This document shows positions 17,899-25,848 of a DNA stretch of 64,000 bases, piece after piece. The DNA comes from Hymenobacter sp. DG25A (GTDB lineage Bacteria > Bacteroidota > Bacteroidia > Cytophagales > Hymenobacteraceae). The stretch is taken from positions 248,001 to 312,000 of the forward strand of contig NZ_CP012623.1 of assembly GCF_001280305.1 (NCBI RefSeq), in the 5' to 3' direction. Positions within the stretch are counted from its first letter, which is position 1. Every line of letters starts with the position of its first letter. Both the position numbers and the translations under genes were made by a program. Below the pieces are notes generated by a model that saw nothing but the letters and a program-made list of their open reading frames with translations, was not told the origin of the DNA and searched no databases.

Positions 17899-17906
17899 TA
17901 GCTTTG
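17899..17906 (+). promoter_or_regulatory. Candidate -7 element for the aldehyde dehydrogenase gene
   Basis: TAGCTTTG matches TAnnTTTG exactly and follows the previous terminator by a few bases. The -33 region overlaps the terminator stem and has no clear TTG. The leader would be about 100 nt. Confidence 0.4.
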
Positions 17907-18009
17907 TGACAGAGGAACTGACTAAAATACCGCTGCTGCCCCTGGCTGCTACCGGCCAGCAGGAATAGCAACTCCCCAACCGCAAAACCCAACTCACCCA
18001 CCTATACCC

Positions 18010-19608
18010 ATGAAACAAGCTTTTGAAGAGGCCGTTGCTACCGGCGACGCACCCGCCCACGCCGACCCGCACGGCATCCGTACTGTGCTGCGCGAGCTAG
18101 GCGTGCAGGCCAAAAACCCCGCTTACAGCACCGGCCTGATCTGGGGCGGCGCTGATAACAGCAACACCCGCACCATTACCTCCCCCGCCGACGGCAAAGT
18201 AATTGCCACCGTAGCCATGGCCACGGCCGAGGACTATGAGCAGGTAGTGCGCACGGCCCAGGCAGCTTTCCTCACCTGGCGCACCATGCCCGCCCCTAAG
18301 CGCGGCGAGATTGTGCGCCAGATTGGCAACAAGCTGCGCGAGTTCAAGGAGCCCCTGGGCAAGCTGGTAAGCTACGAAATGGGCAAAATCATGCAGGAAG
18401 GCCTGGGTGAAGTGCAGGAGATGATTGACATCTGCGACTTTGCCGTGGGCCTCTCGCGCCAGCTTTATGGCTTTACCATGCACTCGGAGCGCCCGGCGCA
18501 CCGCATGTACGAGCAGTATCACCCCTTGGGCATTGTGGCTACTATTTCGGCCTTCAACTTCCCGGTGGCTGTGTGGAGCTGGAACGCCATGCTGGCCGCC
18601 GTATGTGGTGATGTAAACATCTGGAAGCCCTCAGAGAAAACTCCGCTGGCCGCCGTAGCCGTGCAGCACATTATTCAGGACGTGCTGCGCGAAAACAACC
18701 TGCCCGAAGGCATCTTCAACCTCATCATTGGTGATGCGGAAATTGGCGCTAAAATGGCCACCGATACGCGCATTCCGCTGGTGTCGGCTACGGGCTCTAC
18801 CCGCATGGGTAAGAAAGTAGGAGAAGTTGTGGGTGGCCGCCTGGGCCGCGCGCTGCTGGAGCTGGGCGGCAACAACGCCATTATCCTCACCCAGCACGCC
18901 GACCTGGACATGGCCATGCGCGCCGTGGTATTTGGCGCGGTAGGCACGGCCGGCCAGCGCTGCACTACCACGCGCCGCCTCATCATCCACGAGTCGGTGT
19001 TTGAGGATGTGAAAGCCCGTCTGCTGAAAATATACCCCAAGCTGCCCATCGGCAACCCGCTGAAGGAAGGCACGCTGGTTGGTCCGCTCATTGATGAGCA
19101 GGCGGTACATATGTTCACCAAAGCTTTACAGGAAGTACAGGCCGAAGGCGGCAAGCTGCTATTTGGTGGCGAAGTGCTGAAAGGCGAGGCTTATGCCAGC
19201 GGCACGTACGTAACGCCGGCCATTGTGGAAGCCGAAAACCACTACCACACGGTGCAGGAAGAAACCTTCGCGCCTATCCTGTACCTCATCAAGTACAGCG
19301 GCAGCGTGGAAGCCGCCATTGAGTTGCAGAACGGCGTGAAGCAGGGCCTGTCTTCCAGCATTTTCTCGCTGAACATGCGCGAAACCGAAACCTTCCTCTC
19401 ACACGCCGGCTCCGACTGCGGCCTAGCCAACGTGAACATCGGTACCTCCGGGGCTGAAATTGGCGGGGCTTTCGGGGGCGAAAAAGAAACCGGCGGCGGC
19501 CGGGAGTCCGGCTCCGATGCCTGGCGCGTGTACATGCGCCGCCAGACCAACACCATCAACTATTCCACCCAGATGCCGCTGGCGCAGGGTATTACATTTG
19601 ATGTGTAA
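18010..19608 (+). CDS. Aldehyde dehydrogenase, ALDH7 (aminoadipate-semialdehyde) type
   Basis: The 532-residue NAD(P)-dependent enzyme has the ALDH fold: AFNFPVAVWSWNAMLA near residues 181-196, the general base Glu284 in LELGGNNAIIL, and the catalytic Cys318 in GTAGQRCTTTRRLI. That last motif and the GGNNA form are typical of ALDH7 (antiquitin, piperidine-6-carboxylate dehydrogenase), which oxidises alpha-aminoadipate semialdehyde in lysine breakdown. The C-terminal NVNIGTSGAEIGGAFGGEKE is also ALDH7-like. It is cytoplasmic and stands as a single gene between two terminators. No other lysine-catabolism gene is next to it, so the substrate is a family-level inference. Confidence 0.88.
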   Translation: MKQAFEEAVATGDAPAHADPHGIRTVLRELGVQAKNPAYSTGLIWGGADNSNTRTITSPADGKVIATVAMATAEDYEQVVRTAQAAFLTWRTMPAPKRGEIVRQIGNKLREFKEPLGKLVSYEMGKIMQEGLGEVQEMIDICDFAVGLSRQLYGFTMHSERPAHRMYEQYHPLGIVATISAFNFPVAVWSWNAMLAAVCGDVNIWKPSEKTPLAAVAVQHIIQDVLRENNLPEGIFNLIIGDAEIGAKMATDTRIPLVSATGSTRMGKKVGEVVGGRLGRALLELGGNNAIILTQHADLDMAMRAVVFGAVGTAGQRCTTTRRLIIHESVFEDVKARLLKIYPKLPIGNPLKEGTLVGPLIDEQAVHMFTKALQEVQAEGGKLLFGGEVLKGEAYASGTYVTPAIVEAENHYHTVQEETFAPILYLIKYSGSVEAAIELQNGVKQGLSSSIFSLNMRETETFLSHAGSDCGLANVNIGTSGAEIGGAFGGEKETGGGRESGSDAWRVYMRRQTNTINYSTQMPLAQGITFDV

Positions 19609-19625
19609 ACTGATCTGATCCAGAT

Positions 19626-19668
19626 AGCAAAACAGCCCATTCGGACCTTCCGGATGGGCTGTTTTGCT
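19626..19668. terminator. Bidirectional intrinsic terminator
   Basis: AGCAAAACAGCCCAT pairs with its inverted copy across a 13-nt loop. It separates the aldehyde dehydrogenase gene (+) from the convergent lipoprotein gene (-), and A/T runs on both sides suit both directions. Confidence 0.85.
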
Positions 19669-20179
19669 ATTCGACGATTTTAATATCTCCGTGGCCTTTG
19701 TAGTAAAGGGTGCCGTCTATGTCGTACATCACATAATACATACGGTACATTCCAGCGTTAAACTTCTCCGATGAATAAAGTCTGTGGAAGCTGATATTGG
19801 AAGATGATACAGTCGCAGAAAATTGATCTAATACTTTATGCTTATCATCCACTACCACCGCTGAAAGCTGAACAGGGGCATTATTGCGAAAAGTTAAAAT
19901 CCCTTGTCCGTTCACTTTTACGGGGTTGGGAAAGAAGTAAACCTGGCTGATTCCACCCCGCTGAGTTGCATTCAAGTCCAGCTTTAAATCCTTGAAAAGC
20001 TCTCTTTCCTTCTTGTCCCAATCTGTATCGGAGGTCCAGTCGGTGTTATCCTTTGCGCCAGTTGGGTAATTATAATTATCACGACCTACATAGCCTTCAT
20101 CAGGCCCAAAATCTATTTTGTTGCAGCTGGAAAGTAAAATAAAGGGGATAAGTAGCAGTAGCGAGGGTTTAATCGACAT
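19667..20179 (-). CDS. Hypothetical lipoprotein, low GC
   Basis: The 170-residue protein has a lipoprotein signal ending FILLSSC, so it should be anchored with the acyl cysteine near residue 19. After an acidic, Asn/Asp/Tyr-rich linker, the C-terminal half (VYFFPNPVKVNGQGILTFRN and later strands to YYKGHGDIKIVE) looks like a beta-sandwich; PNP followed by strands is reminiscent of the C-terminal domains of Bacteroidota secreted proteins, but here it is not a sorting signal. I do not recognise the family. The gene is visibly richer in A+T than its neighbours. It overlaps the terminator by its last two bases. Confidence 0.7.
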   Translation of the reverse strand: MSIKPSLLLLIPFILLSSCNKIDFGPDEGYVGRDNYNYPTGAKDNTDWTSDTDWDKKERELFKDLKLDLNATQRGGISQVYFFPNPVKVNGQGILTFRNNAPVQLSAVVVDDKHKVLDQFSATVSSSNISFHRLYSSEKFNAGMYRMYYVMYDIDGTLYYKGHGDIKIVE

Positions 20180-20393
20180 GAGAGAATAGAAAATCTGATA
20201 AGCCTGTATGTAATGAAAACGAAGATAATGGCCGACCCCTCGGAAAGCTAAAAACCAAGTTGGCGCTATGGTGCAACCTCTTCTCTTTCAGATTGTCTTT
20301 CCCATGCTTACCCGTCAGAGCTAGTAGCTTAGCTTAGAAAGTCGGATATTTACCGGTTACCGATTTTTTACCTTTTGCCAACCCGCGTAGCGC

Positions 20394-20957
20394 ATGGAAG
20401 CAGTAGCGTATACCGACATCAATGCCCCGCTCGTAGAGCGGTGCCGGCTGGGCGACCGTCGTGCCCAGGCCGAAATCTATAAACGGTACTCCCGCGCCAT
20501 GTTTAATGCGTCTTTGCGCATTACGGGCAACTACGCGGAGGCGGAGGATGTGCTGCAGGAAGCATTTTTGAGTGCTTTCCGCGAGCTGCACAGCTACAAG
20601 GGAGATTCGTCCTTTGGCAGCTGGCTGAAGCGCATCGTCATCAACAAATCCATCAATTGCCTGCGCAACCGCCGCCTGCAACTGGTGCCGCTGGGAGAGC
20701 AGCATGACGGAATAAGCATTGATTACGCGGAAACCAGCGCGGAGCTGGAAGAAACCACCTGGCGGGCCGACGTTGTACGCCGGTGCGTGCAGGAGCTGCC
20801 GGATGGCTACCGCGTGGTGTTGTCGTTGTACCTGCTGGAGGGATACGACCACGCCGAAATTGCCTCCATTCTTAATATCACTGAATCTACTTCCAAGTCG
20901 CAATACAGCCGCGCCCGCAAAAAACTGCTGGAGCTGGCCCGCAACCACGGAATGTAA
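20394..20957 (+). CDS. ECF-type RNA polymerase sigma factor
   Basis: The 187-residue protein has sigma-70 region 2 at about residues 22-92 (YKRYSRAMFNASLRITGNYA, then AEDVLQEAFLSAFRELHSYK and SFGSWLKRIVINKSINCLRN) and region 4 at about 125-180 (LPDGYRVVLSLYLLEGYDHA, then EIASILNITESTSKSQYSRA), the helix-turn-helix that reads the -35 element. There is no region 1 or 3, so it is a group 4 (ECF) factor. It is followed 95 nt later by a membrane protein that looks like its anti-sigma partner and then by an exported protein, an arrangement common in Bacteroidota. Confidence 0.93.
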   Translation: MEAVAYTDINAPLVERCRLGDRRAQAEIYKRYSRAMFNASLRITGNYAEAEDVLQEAFLSAFRELHSYKGDSSFGSWLKRIVINKSINCLRNRRLQLVPLGEQHDGISIDYAETSAELEETTWRADVVRRCVQELPDGYRVVLSLYLLEGYDHAEIASILNITESTSKSQYSRARKKLLELARNHGM

Positions 20958-21052
20958 AAGAGCCCGCTGCCGTTTTGCCGAGGCACCCGCTCTCCGGATC
21001 ATGAATCCGGACTTACTCGGCGAAGGGACGAACTGTGCGTATAACCACCTGT

Positions 21053-21808
21053 ATGAATAAGAAACCCACCGGACTTGAAGAATTCGTCGACCGCCACCGC
21101 GCGGACTTCGACGCCTTTGAGCCCCGCCCGGACCTGTGGGACAGCATCGAAGCAGACCTTGATGCACCTGCGGGCACGGTAGAGCAACCAACTTTACGTC
21201 TTATCCCGGCTACCGAAGAGCCGGCGCCTATAGTACCCATGGCCTGGTATAAAGGCTCGGGCCGCTATGGTATGGCCGCAGTGCTGGTGCTATTGCTGCT
21301 GGCCGGCGTGGGCTATAGCTCCCGCTTTGGCACTTCCGCCGCCTCTATTCCCTGGAAGAAGGCGGTGCTGGGGCAATGGGCCATGAAAGATCAGCTCACC
21401 CAGCAAGGATCTGAGCAGGAAGCCCTGCACCTGTACACGGGTCGCAACCCCGTAGCCATGACCACGGCCGCCGTAGATTCTCCGCGCCAGGATATTGCGC
21501 GGGTAGTACAGCGGATGGAGTCTTACTACGCCGCCCAGATTATAGAGCGGCAAAGTGAGCTGGTGCAGCTGGAAAAGCAGACCAAGGCCGGCTCCCCCGC
21601 CGACTGGCACCGCGAGCTGGCCAGCCTGGACTCCACCTACCACGAGCTGAAAGTAGAGCTGACCCGTAACCCGGACCCCAACATGGTGCTGGATGCCATG
21701 AACCGGAACCTGCAGATTCGGCTGGATATTCTCAACCAGCAGCTGCGCATGCGTGAGCAGATGAACGATTACCACGACGCACCTACTCTTTACGCTGACA
21801 ACCGATGA
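21053..21808 (+). CDS. Putative membrane anti-sigma factor
   Basis: The 251-residue protein starts at the ATG at 21053. About 75 cytoplasmic residues (LEEFVDRHRADFDAFEPRPD) precede one membrane segment (MAAVLVLLLLAGVGY), and the outer part is helical and probably coiled (ESYYAAQIIERQSELVQLEK, later NLQIRLDILNQQLRMREQMN). The topology and position directly after an ECF sigma gene suggest an anti-sigma factor that senses the periplasm. No zinc-binding HxxxCxxC motif is present, so this is inferred from context. The stop overlaps the next start (ATGA). Confidence 0.6.
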   Translation: MNKKPTGLEEFVDRHRADFDAFEPRPDLWDSIEADLDAPAGTVEQPTLRLIPATEEPAPIVPMAWYKGSGRYGMAAVLVLLLLAGVGYSSRFGTSAASIPWKKAVLGQWAMKDQLTQQGSEQEALHLYTGRNPVAMTTAAVDSPRQDIARVVQRMESYYAAQIIERQSELVQLEKQTKAGSPADWHRELASLDSTYHELKVELTRNPDPNMVLDAMNRNLQIRLDILNQQLRMREQMNDYHDAPTLYADNR

Positions 21809-23070
21809 ACGCCGCTTCCACCTGGACTCGCCACTGGCCCAGTGCCCTCGCGCTGGCCGGCCTGCTGATGCTGGCTGCCCCCGGAAAGGGGCAGATGGTA
21901 GTTGGTAAGCTTGTGACGAAGTCCTCCACCGTTTATTTCACACAACCTTCTGAGCCTGGCTCGGCGGGCCTCCAGCCTACGCCCCCGGAAATAGGCTGCC
22001 CGGATCAGACTGAGCAAACCTCGGGGCAGGGGCCGCAGCAGACGGAGTCCGTTGGCCCGGTAGTAGAGAAAAACCGCAAGCTGAGCCGCACCTTTGTGGC
22101 GCCCATTACGCGGCCTTACGTGCTGAACACCCGCTATGGCCGGGTGCAGATCAATGTATGGTCGCGCAAGGAAGTGCGCACCGATGTTGACATTACCACG
22201 CGGGCCGAATCGGAGGAGAAAGCCCAGCAGCTGCTGGAAATGATTCAGGTTTCGTTGAAAAACAACGACCCCGAAGCCAACGGCGGTATCAGCGCCACTA
22301 CTTCCTTCGGCACTATGCCCCGGGAGTGCTGGAGCAAGCATCGGCTGTATGAGGTAAACTACACCGTGTGGCTGCCCAAAAACCAAGCCCTGAAGGTGAT
22401 GAATACCTTCGGCGACGTGAGCATTACCGGCGACCTGAGCGGCCCCAGCGTGCTGGCCGTGGAATACGGTACACTGCGCACCGGCCGGCTGGAAGGCGAG
22501 GACAATGTGGTACGGGTAAAGAACGGCTCGGCGTCTGTAGAATATGCCCGCAAAGCGGTGGTTGATGCCAGCTATGCCAAGCTACGGCTGGTAGGCGGCA
22601 TGGATGTGGAGCTGCGCAACAATTACTCGGATATTGACATTGGCACGGTGCAGAACCTGACCATTCACAGCAAGTACGGCGACGTAGCGCTGGGCACCGT
22701 GAAAAACCTGGAAGGCACCTCCGGCTTCAGCAAGTTCAGCATTGATAAGGTGAGCGAGCGGCTGGACATGACGGTGCAGCACTGCCCCACCTTTGAGGTG
22801 CGCAACACCAGCCCCAACTTCCGCCAGATTAACCTGGACGGCGGCTACAGCACCATCCTGCTCAACTTCCCCGATGGTACCGGCTTCAACTTTGATGTAA
22901 ACACCCAGAATGGCAAGCTGCTGGTAGACAAGCGCTTGGTAACGGTGCGCTCAGAAGAAAGCAGCTCCGCTTCCAGTGACATGCAGGGCCAGTTCGGCCG
23001 GTCGTCGCTGCGGCCTACGGGCAACGTGAACATCAAGACCAAGTACACCAACGTGAGCTTCAACAAATAG
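21805..23070 (+). CDS. DUF4097-like exported beta-repeat protein
   Basis: The 421-residue protein starts inside the ATGA overlap with the anti-sigma gene. An N-terminal hydrophobic signal (ALALAGLLMLAAPGKGQ) is followed by a Pro/Gln-rich stretch (about residues 48-90) and then a long series of short strands with repeated YG/NG turns (LNTRYGRVQINVWSRKEVRT, VMNTFGDVSITGDLSG, LRNNYSDIDIGTV, IHSKYGDVALGTV). This is the right-handed beta-helix or adhesin-like pattern of DUF4097 proteins. It is probably periplasmic or surface exposed. Translational coupling suggests it works in the sigma/anti-sigma circuit, as output or sensor; that is inference. Confidence 0.75.
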   Translation: MNAASTWTRHWPSALALAGLLMLAAPGKGQMVVGKLVTKSSTVYFTQPSEPGSAGLQPTPPEIGCPDQTEQTSGQGPQQTESVGPVVEKNRKLSRTFVAPITRPYVLNTRYGRVQINVWSRKEVRTDVDITTRAESEEKAQQLLEMIQVSLKNNDPEANGGISATTSFGTMPRECWSKHRLYEVNYTVWLPKNQALKVMNTFGDVSITGDLSGPSVLAVEYGTLRTGRLEGEDNVVRVKNGSASVEYARKAVVDASYAKLRLVGGMDVELRNNYSDIDIGTVQNLTIHSKYGDVALGTVKNLEGTSGFSKFSIDKVSERLDMTVQHCPTFEVRNTSPNFRQINLDGGYSTILLNFPDGTGFNFDVNTQNGKLLVDKRLVTVRSEESSSASSDMQGQFGRSSLRPTGNVNIKTKYTNVSFNK

Positions 23071-23091
23071 ATCAGCCTACTTTGTTGAAAT

Positions 23092-23119
23092 AAAAAAGCC
23101 GGTATAGCCGGCTTTTTTG
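23092..23119 (+). terminator. Intrinsic terminator of the sigma-factor operon
   Basis: A GCCGG / CCGGC stem with a short loop, flanked by A-residues on the left and a TTTTTT tail on the right. Confidence 0.85.
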
Positions 23120-23152
23120 TTGCTCCTAAACCCGCCGTGCAGGCCACCTGAT

Positions 23153-23160
23153 TACCTTTG
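23153..23160 (+). promoter_or_regulatory. Candidate -7 element very close to the start codon
   Basis: TACCTTTG matches TAnnTTTG exactly and ends 6 nt before the ATG at 23167. If used, the mRNA would be leaderless or nearly so. No clear -33 TTG is present. Confidence 0.4.
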
Positions 23161-23166
23161 AACGGT

Positions 23167-23727
23167 ATGCGTTTTTCAGTTTCTATGCGGGTTGTTTTTA
23201 TCTTGATACTACTGCTGATGAGTGGGCAGGCTGCCCGGGCTCAAACAACTCCTTCTTCTGCTTCTATGTCGGTTCCTGTGGCCCAGCCTTCTGCTATGCG
23301 TACCTATGCCCTGCGCCTGCGCCCGGGCGATGATTTGCGCCAGCAGTTGCTGGCGTTTGTAGCGCAGCACCACCTGAAGGCCGCCACGGTGCTTACCTGC
23401 GTGGGCAGCCTCACTACGGCTACGCTGCGCCTGGCCAACCAATCGGGGCCTACAGTGTACCAGGGGCATTTTGAGATAGTGTCGTTGGTGGGCACGCTGT
23501 CGGTAAACGGCAGCCACCTGCACTTGGCGTTTGCCGATTCTACGGGCCGCACCGTGGGCGGGCACCTGCTGGATGGTAACCGCATTTACACCACCGCCGA
23601 GCTGGTGCTGGGCGTGCTGGATGATGTTGATTTCCGGCGTGAAACCGACCCGGTATCTACTTACCAGGAACTAGTGGTATACCCGGTAAAGCCGGACGGG
23701 AAAAAGCGCGCTTCACCTAAAAAATAA
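23167..23727 (+). CDS. Exported PCC/DUF296-domain protein
   Basis: The 186-residue protein starts at the ATG at 23167 (an in-frame TTG lies 9 nt upstream). It has a signal peptide (VVFILILLLMSGQAARAQ), then about residues 45-175 match the PCC (plants and prokaryotes conserved, DUF296) domain: YALRLRPGDDLRQQLLAFVA, ATVLTCVGSLTTATLRLAN, then FEIVSLVGTLSVNGSHLHLA and GGHLLDGNRIYTTAELVLGV. The GSL, SHLHLA and GGHL elements are the conserved core of the fold, including its metal-site histidines. Most PCC proteins are cytoplasmic; an exported one is less usual. Function unknown. Confidence 0.82.
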   Translation: MRFSVSMRVVFILILLLMSGQAARAQTTPSSASMSVPVAQPSAMRTYALRLRPGDDLRQQLLAFVAQHHLKAATVLTCVGSLTTATLRLANQSGPTVYQGHFEIVSLVGTLSVNGSHLHLAFADSTGRTVGGHLLDGNRIYTTAELVLGVLDDVDFRRETDPVSTYQELVVYPVKPDGKKRASPKK

Positions 23728-23845
23728 AAGCGGCCGGGCGGATGAACTTCGCGGTGGCCGGCGTTATTATCGTGGGAACGGGGTAGGGGCGAGCAGGCTG
23801 CTGTTTCGCATTTAGCCCAGCCAATACTCTAGTGTAGAAAGCATC

Positions 23846-25792
23846 ATGCATACTTTTCATTATCGATATCTGCTGGTTGGGCTGCTAAGTGCTTTCAGCT
23901 TCACGGCCCGGGCCCAGCAACCCTCGCAGCTTCTGGCGCAGGCCCTGCAGCAGTACCCCGGCGAAAAAGCCGTGTACCTGGACTATCGCCAGGACCTGAC
24001 CGTGGAAATTGTGGGCGACTCGGTGCAGGTGCTGGCCCGCCACCATTATGATATGCTGCACCTGGACGCCCAGACTTCCATGTATGCTGATGACCGGGTG
24101 TACAGCTCCCTGTTCAACCGCCTGCAGAAAGTGGAGGCCCGCACCCTGGTGCCCAACGGCCGCGACTACCGGGCCGTGAAGGTGACGGACTTTAAATCGA
24201 AGTTTGAAACCCAGCCCGGTATTTTCTACGACGATACCCGCGTGACTACCTTCAGCTTCCCGGTGTTGACGCCCGGGGCGCGTACCGTAACGGACTACAC
24301 CGTGCGCCACCCCGATTCGCGCTTTCTGCAGCCTTTCTTCTTTAGCTCCTACGTGCCCGTGCGCCACGCTGAGCTGACCATTACGGCCCCCGCCGGGGTG
24401 AAAGTGGAAGGCAAGCTCTTCAATACCGACCAGGTAAAGGTGCAGTTCAGTAAGCAGCAGAAAGGAAACACGGTAGTTTACCGCTGGGCCGCCGACAACC
24501 TGCCCACGCCCCCGCGCGACGACAACGGCCCGGAAAGCAGCTATTACCGCCCCCACCTGATGTATTACATTGAGGAGGCACCGGTGGCCGGGCAGCAGCG
24601 CAAACTGCTCTCCGGCGTGCCCGAGCTGTTCTCGCTCTACTCCAGCTTCATCACCCGCATCGACCGGAAGAACAACCCCGCCCTCAAGCACACCGTGGAT
24701 TCCCTGGTAGTGGGCGCCAAAACCGAGGAGGAGCGGGTACGCCGCATTTTCTACTGGGTGCAGGATAACGTGCGCTACATAGCCTTCGAAAACGGCCTGC
24801 GCGGGTTTATTCCCCACGATGCCGGCCTGGTGTATGGCCGTCGCTACGGCGACTGCAAGGACATGGCCAACCTCACGCACGACATGCTGCAGCTGGCGGG
24901 CATCAAATCCTACCTCACCTGGATTGGCACCCGCGACCTGCCCTACCGCTACTCCGACGTGGCCACGCCCGGCGTGGATAACCATATGATTACCACCTAC
25001 GAGGCCAGGCCCGGGCAGTACGTTTTCCTGGATGCTACCAGCCAGCACACGCCGTTTGGAATGCCTTCTTCCATGATTCAGGGCAAGGAAGCACTGCTGT
25101 CTATTGATGGGAAAACCTCCAAAGTGGTCAGCGTGCCGGTTATTCCGAAGGAGCAGAACAGCATTGCCGATGTTTCGACGCTGACGCTGGACGGAACAGG
25201 GCTGCGCGGCAAAGGGCAGCTGACCATGAGCGGCTACCCCAAGATTATGCAGTCCTATGCTTTGGATGGGCTGGATGAAACCAACGAGCCCAGGTACCTG
25301 AAAAAGCTGCTGGAGCGCGGCAACAACAAGTTTTTCGTAGACCGCTACACCATTCGTAACCGCGAAGAGCGCGACAAACCCCTGGCCATCGATTATGAAT
25401 ACCACGTGCAGGACTACGTGCAGAAGCTGGACGGTGAAATCTACGTGAACCTGAACCTGGAGCAGCCCTACGCCAACGACCGGATAGACCCGGCCAAGCG
25501 CCGTCTGCCCCGCTACAACGAGTTCAACCACACCACGCACTCCCGCACCGAGCTGGAAATTCCGGCCGGCTACGAGGTGGAATACCTGCCCGCCAATGCC
25601 GCCGTGCAGGACCCCGTGCTGGGCTTCACCATCCGCTACGAGCGCGCCGGCAATAAAATTGTGCAGGATAAGGAAGTCTACATTAACTACCTGCTGCTGC
25701 AGCCCACGCAGTTTGCCCAGTGGAATGCTGTGGTGGATAAGCTGACGGCCGCCTACCGGGACGTGGTCATCCTAAAGCGAAAAAAAGCCTGA
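23846..25792 (+). CDS. DUF3857 / transglutaminase-like exported protein, intact triad
   Basis: The 648-residue protein has a signal peptide (VGLLSAFSFTARAQ), an N-terminal DUF3857 domain (about residues 50-220), a transglutaminase-like domain (about 280-400) and a C-terminal DUF2569/DUF3858-like beta domain. The papain-fold triad is complete: Cys337 in YGDCKDMA, His380 in DNHMI and Asp396 in FLDAT. Such proteins are periplasmic or surface-located in Bacteroidota; the reaction is unproven, with protease or amidase-like chemistry possible. It is followed 56 nt later by a paralogue with a broken triad. Confidence 0.88.
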   Translation: MHTFHYRYLLVGLLSAFSFTARAQQPSQLLAQALQQYPGEKAVYLDYRQDLTVEIVGDSVQVLARHHYDMLHLDAQTSMYADDRVYSSLFNRLQKVEARTLVPNGRDYRAVKVTDFKSKFETQPGIFYDDTRVTTFSFPVLTPGARTVTDYTVRHPDSRFLQPFFFSSYVPVRHAELTITAPAGVKVEGKLFNTDQVKVQFSKQQKGNTVVYRWAADNLPTPPRDDNGPESSYYRPHLMYYIEEAPVAGQQRKLLSGVPELFSLYSSFITRIDRKNNPALKHTVDSLVVGAKTEEERVRRIFYWVQDNVRYIAFENGLRGFIPHDAGLVYGRRYGDCKDMANLTHDMLQLAGIKSYLTWIGTRDLPYRYSDVATPGVDNHMITTYEARPGQYVFLDATSQHTPFGMPSSMIQGKEALLSIDGKTSKVVSVPVIPKEQNSIADVSTLTLDGTGLRGKGQLTMSGYPKIMQSYALDGLDETNEPRYLKKLLERGNNKFFVDRYTIRNREERDKPLAIDYEYHVQDYVQKLDGEIYVNLNLEQPYANDRIDPAKRRLPRYNEFNHTTHSRTELEIPAGYEVEYLPANAAVQDPVLGFTIRYERAGNKIVQDKEVYINYLLLQPTQFAQWNAVVDKLTAAYRDVVILKRKKA

Positions 25793-25848
25793 TATTCCGC
25801 CCTTATGCTGCGGGTGTGCTGCCTGTAGCGCCTCCTTACCTCCGTTAT

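Noticed and set aside
23885..25540. A 551-residue open frame on the minus strand opposite the first DUF3857 gene
   Set aside because: Antisense shadow. The plus-strand protein has a signal peptide and a complete catalytic triad.
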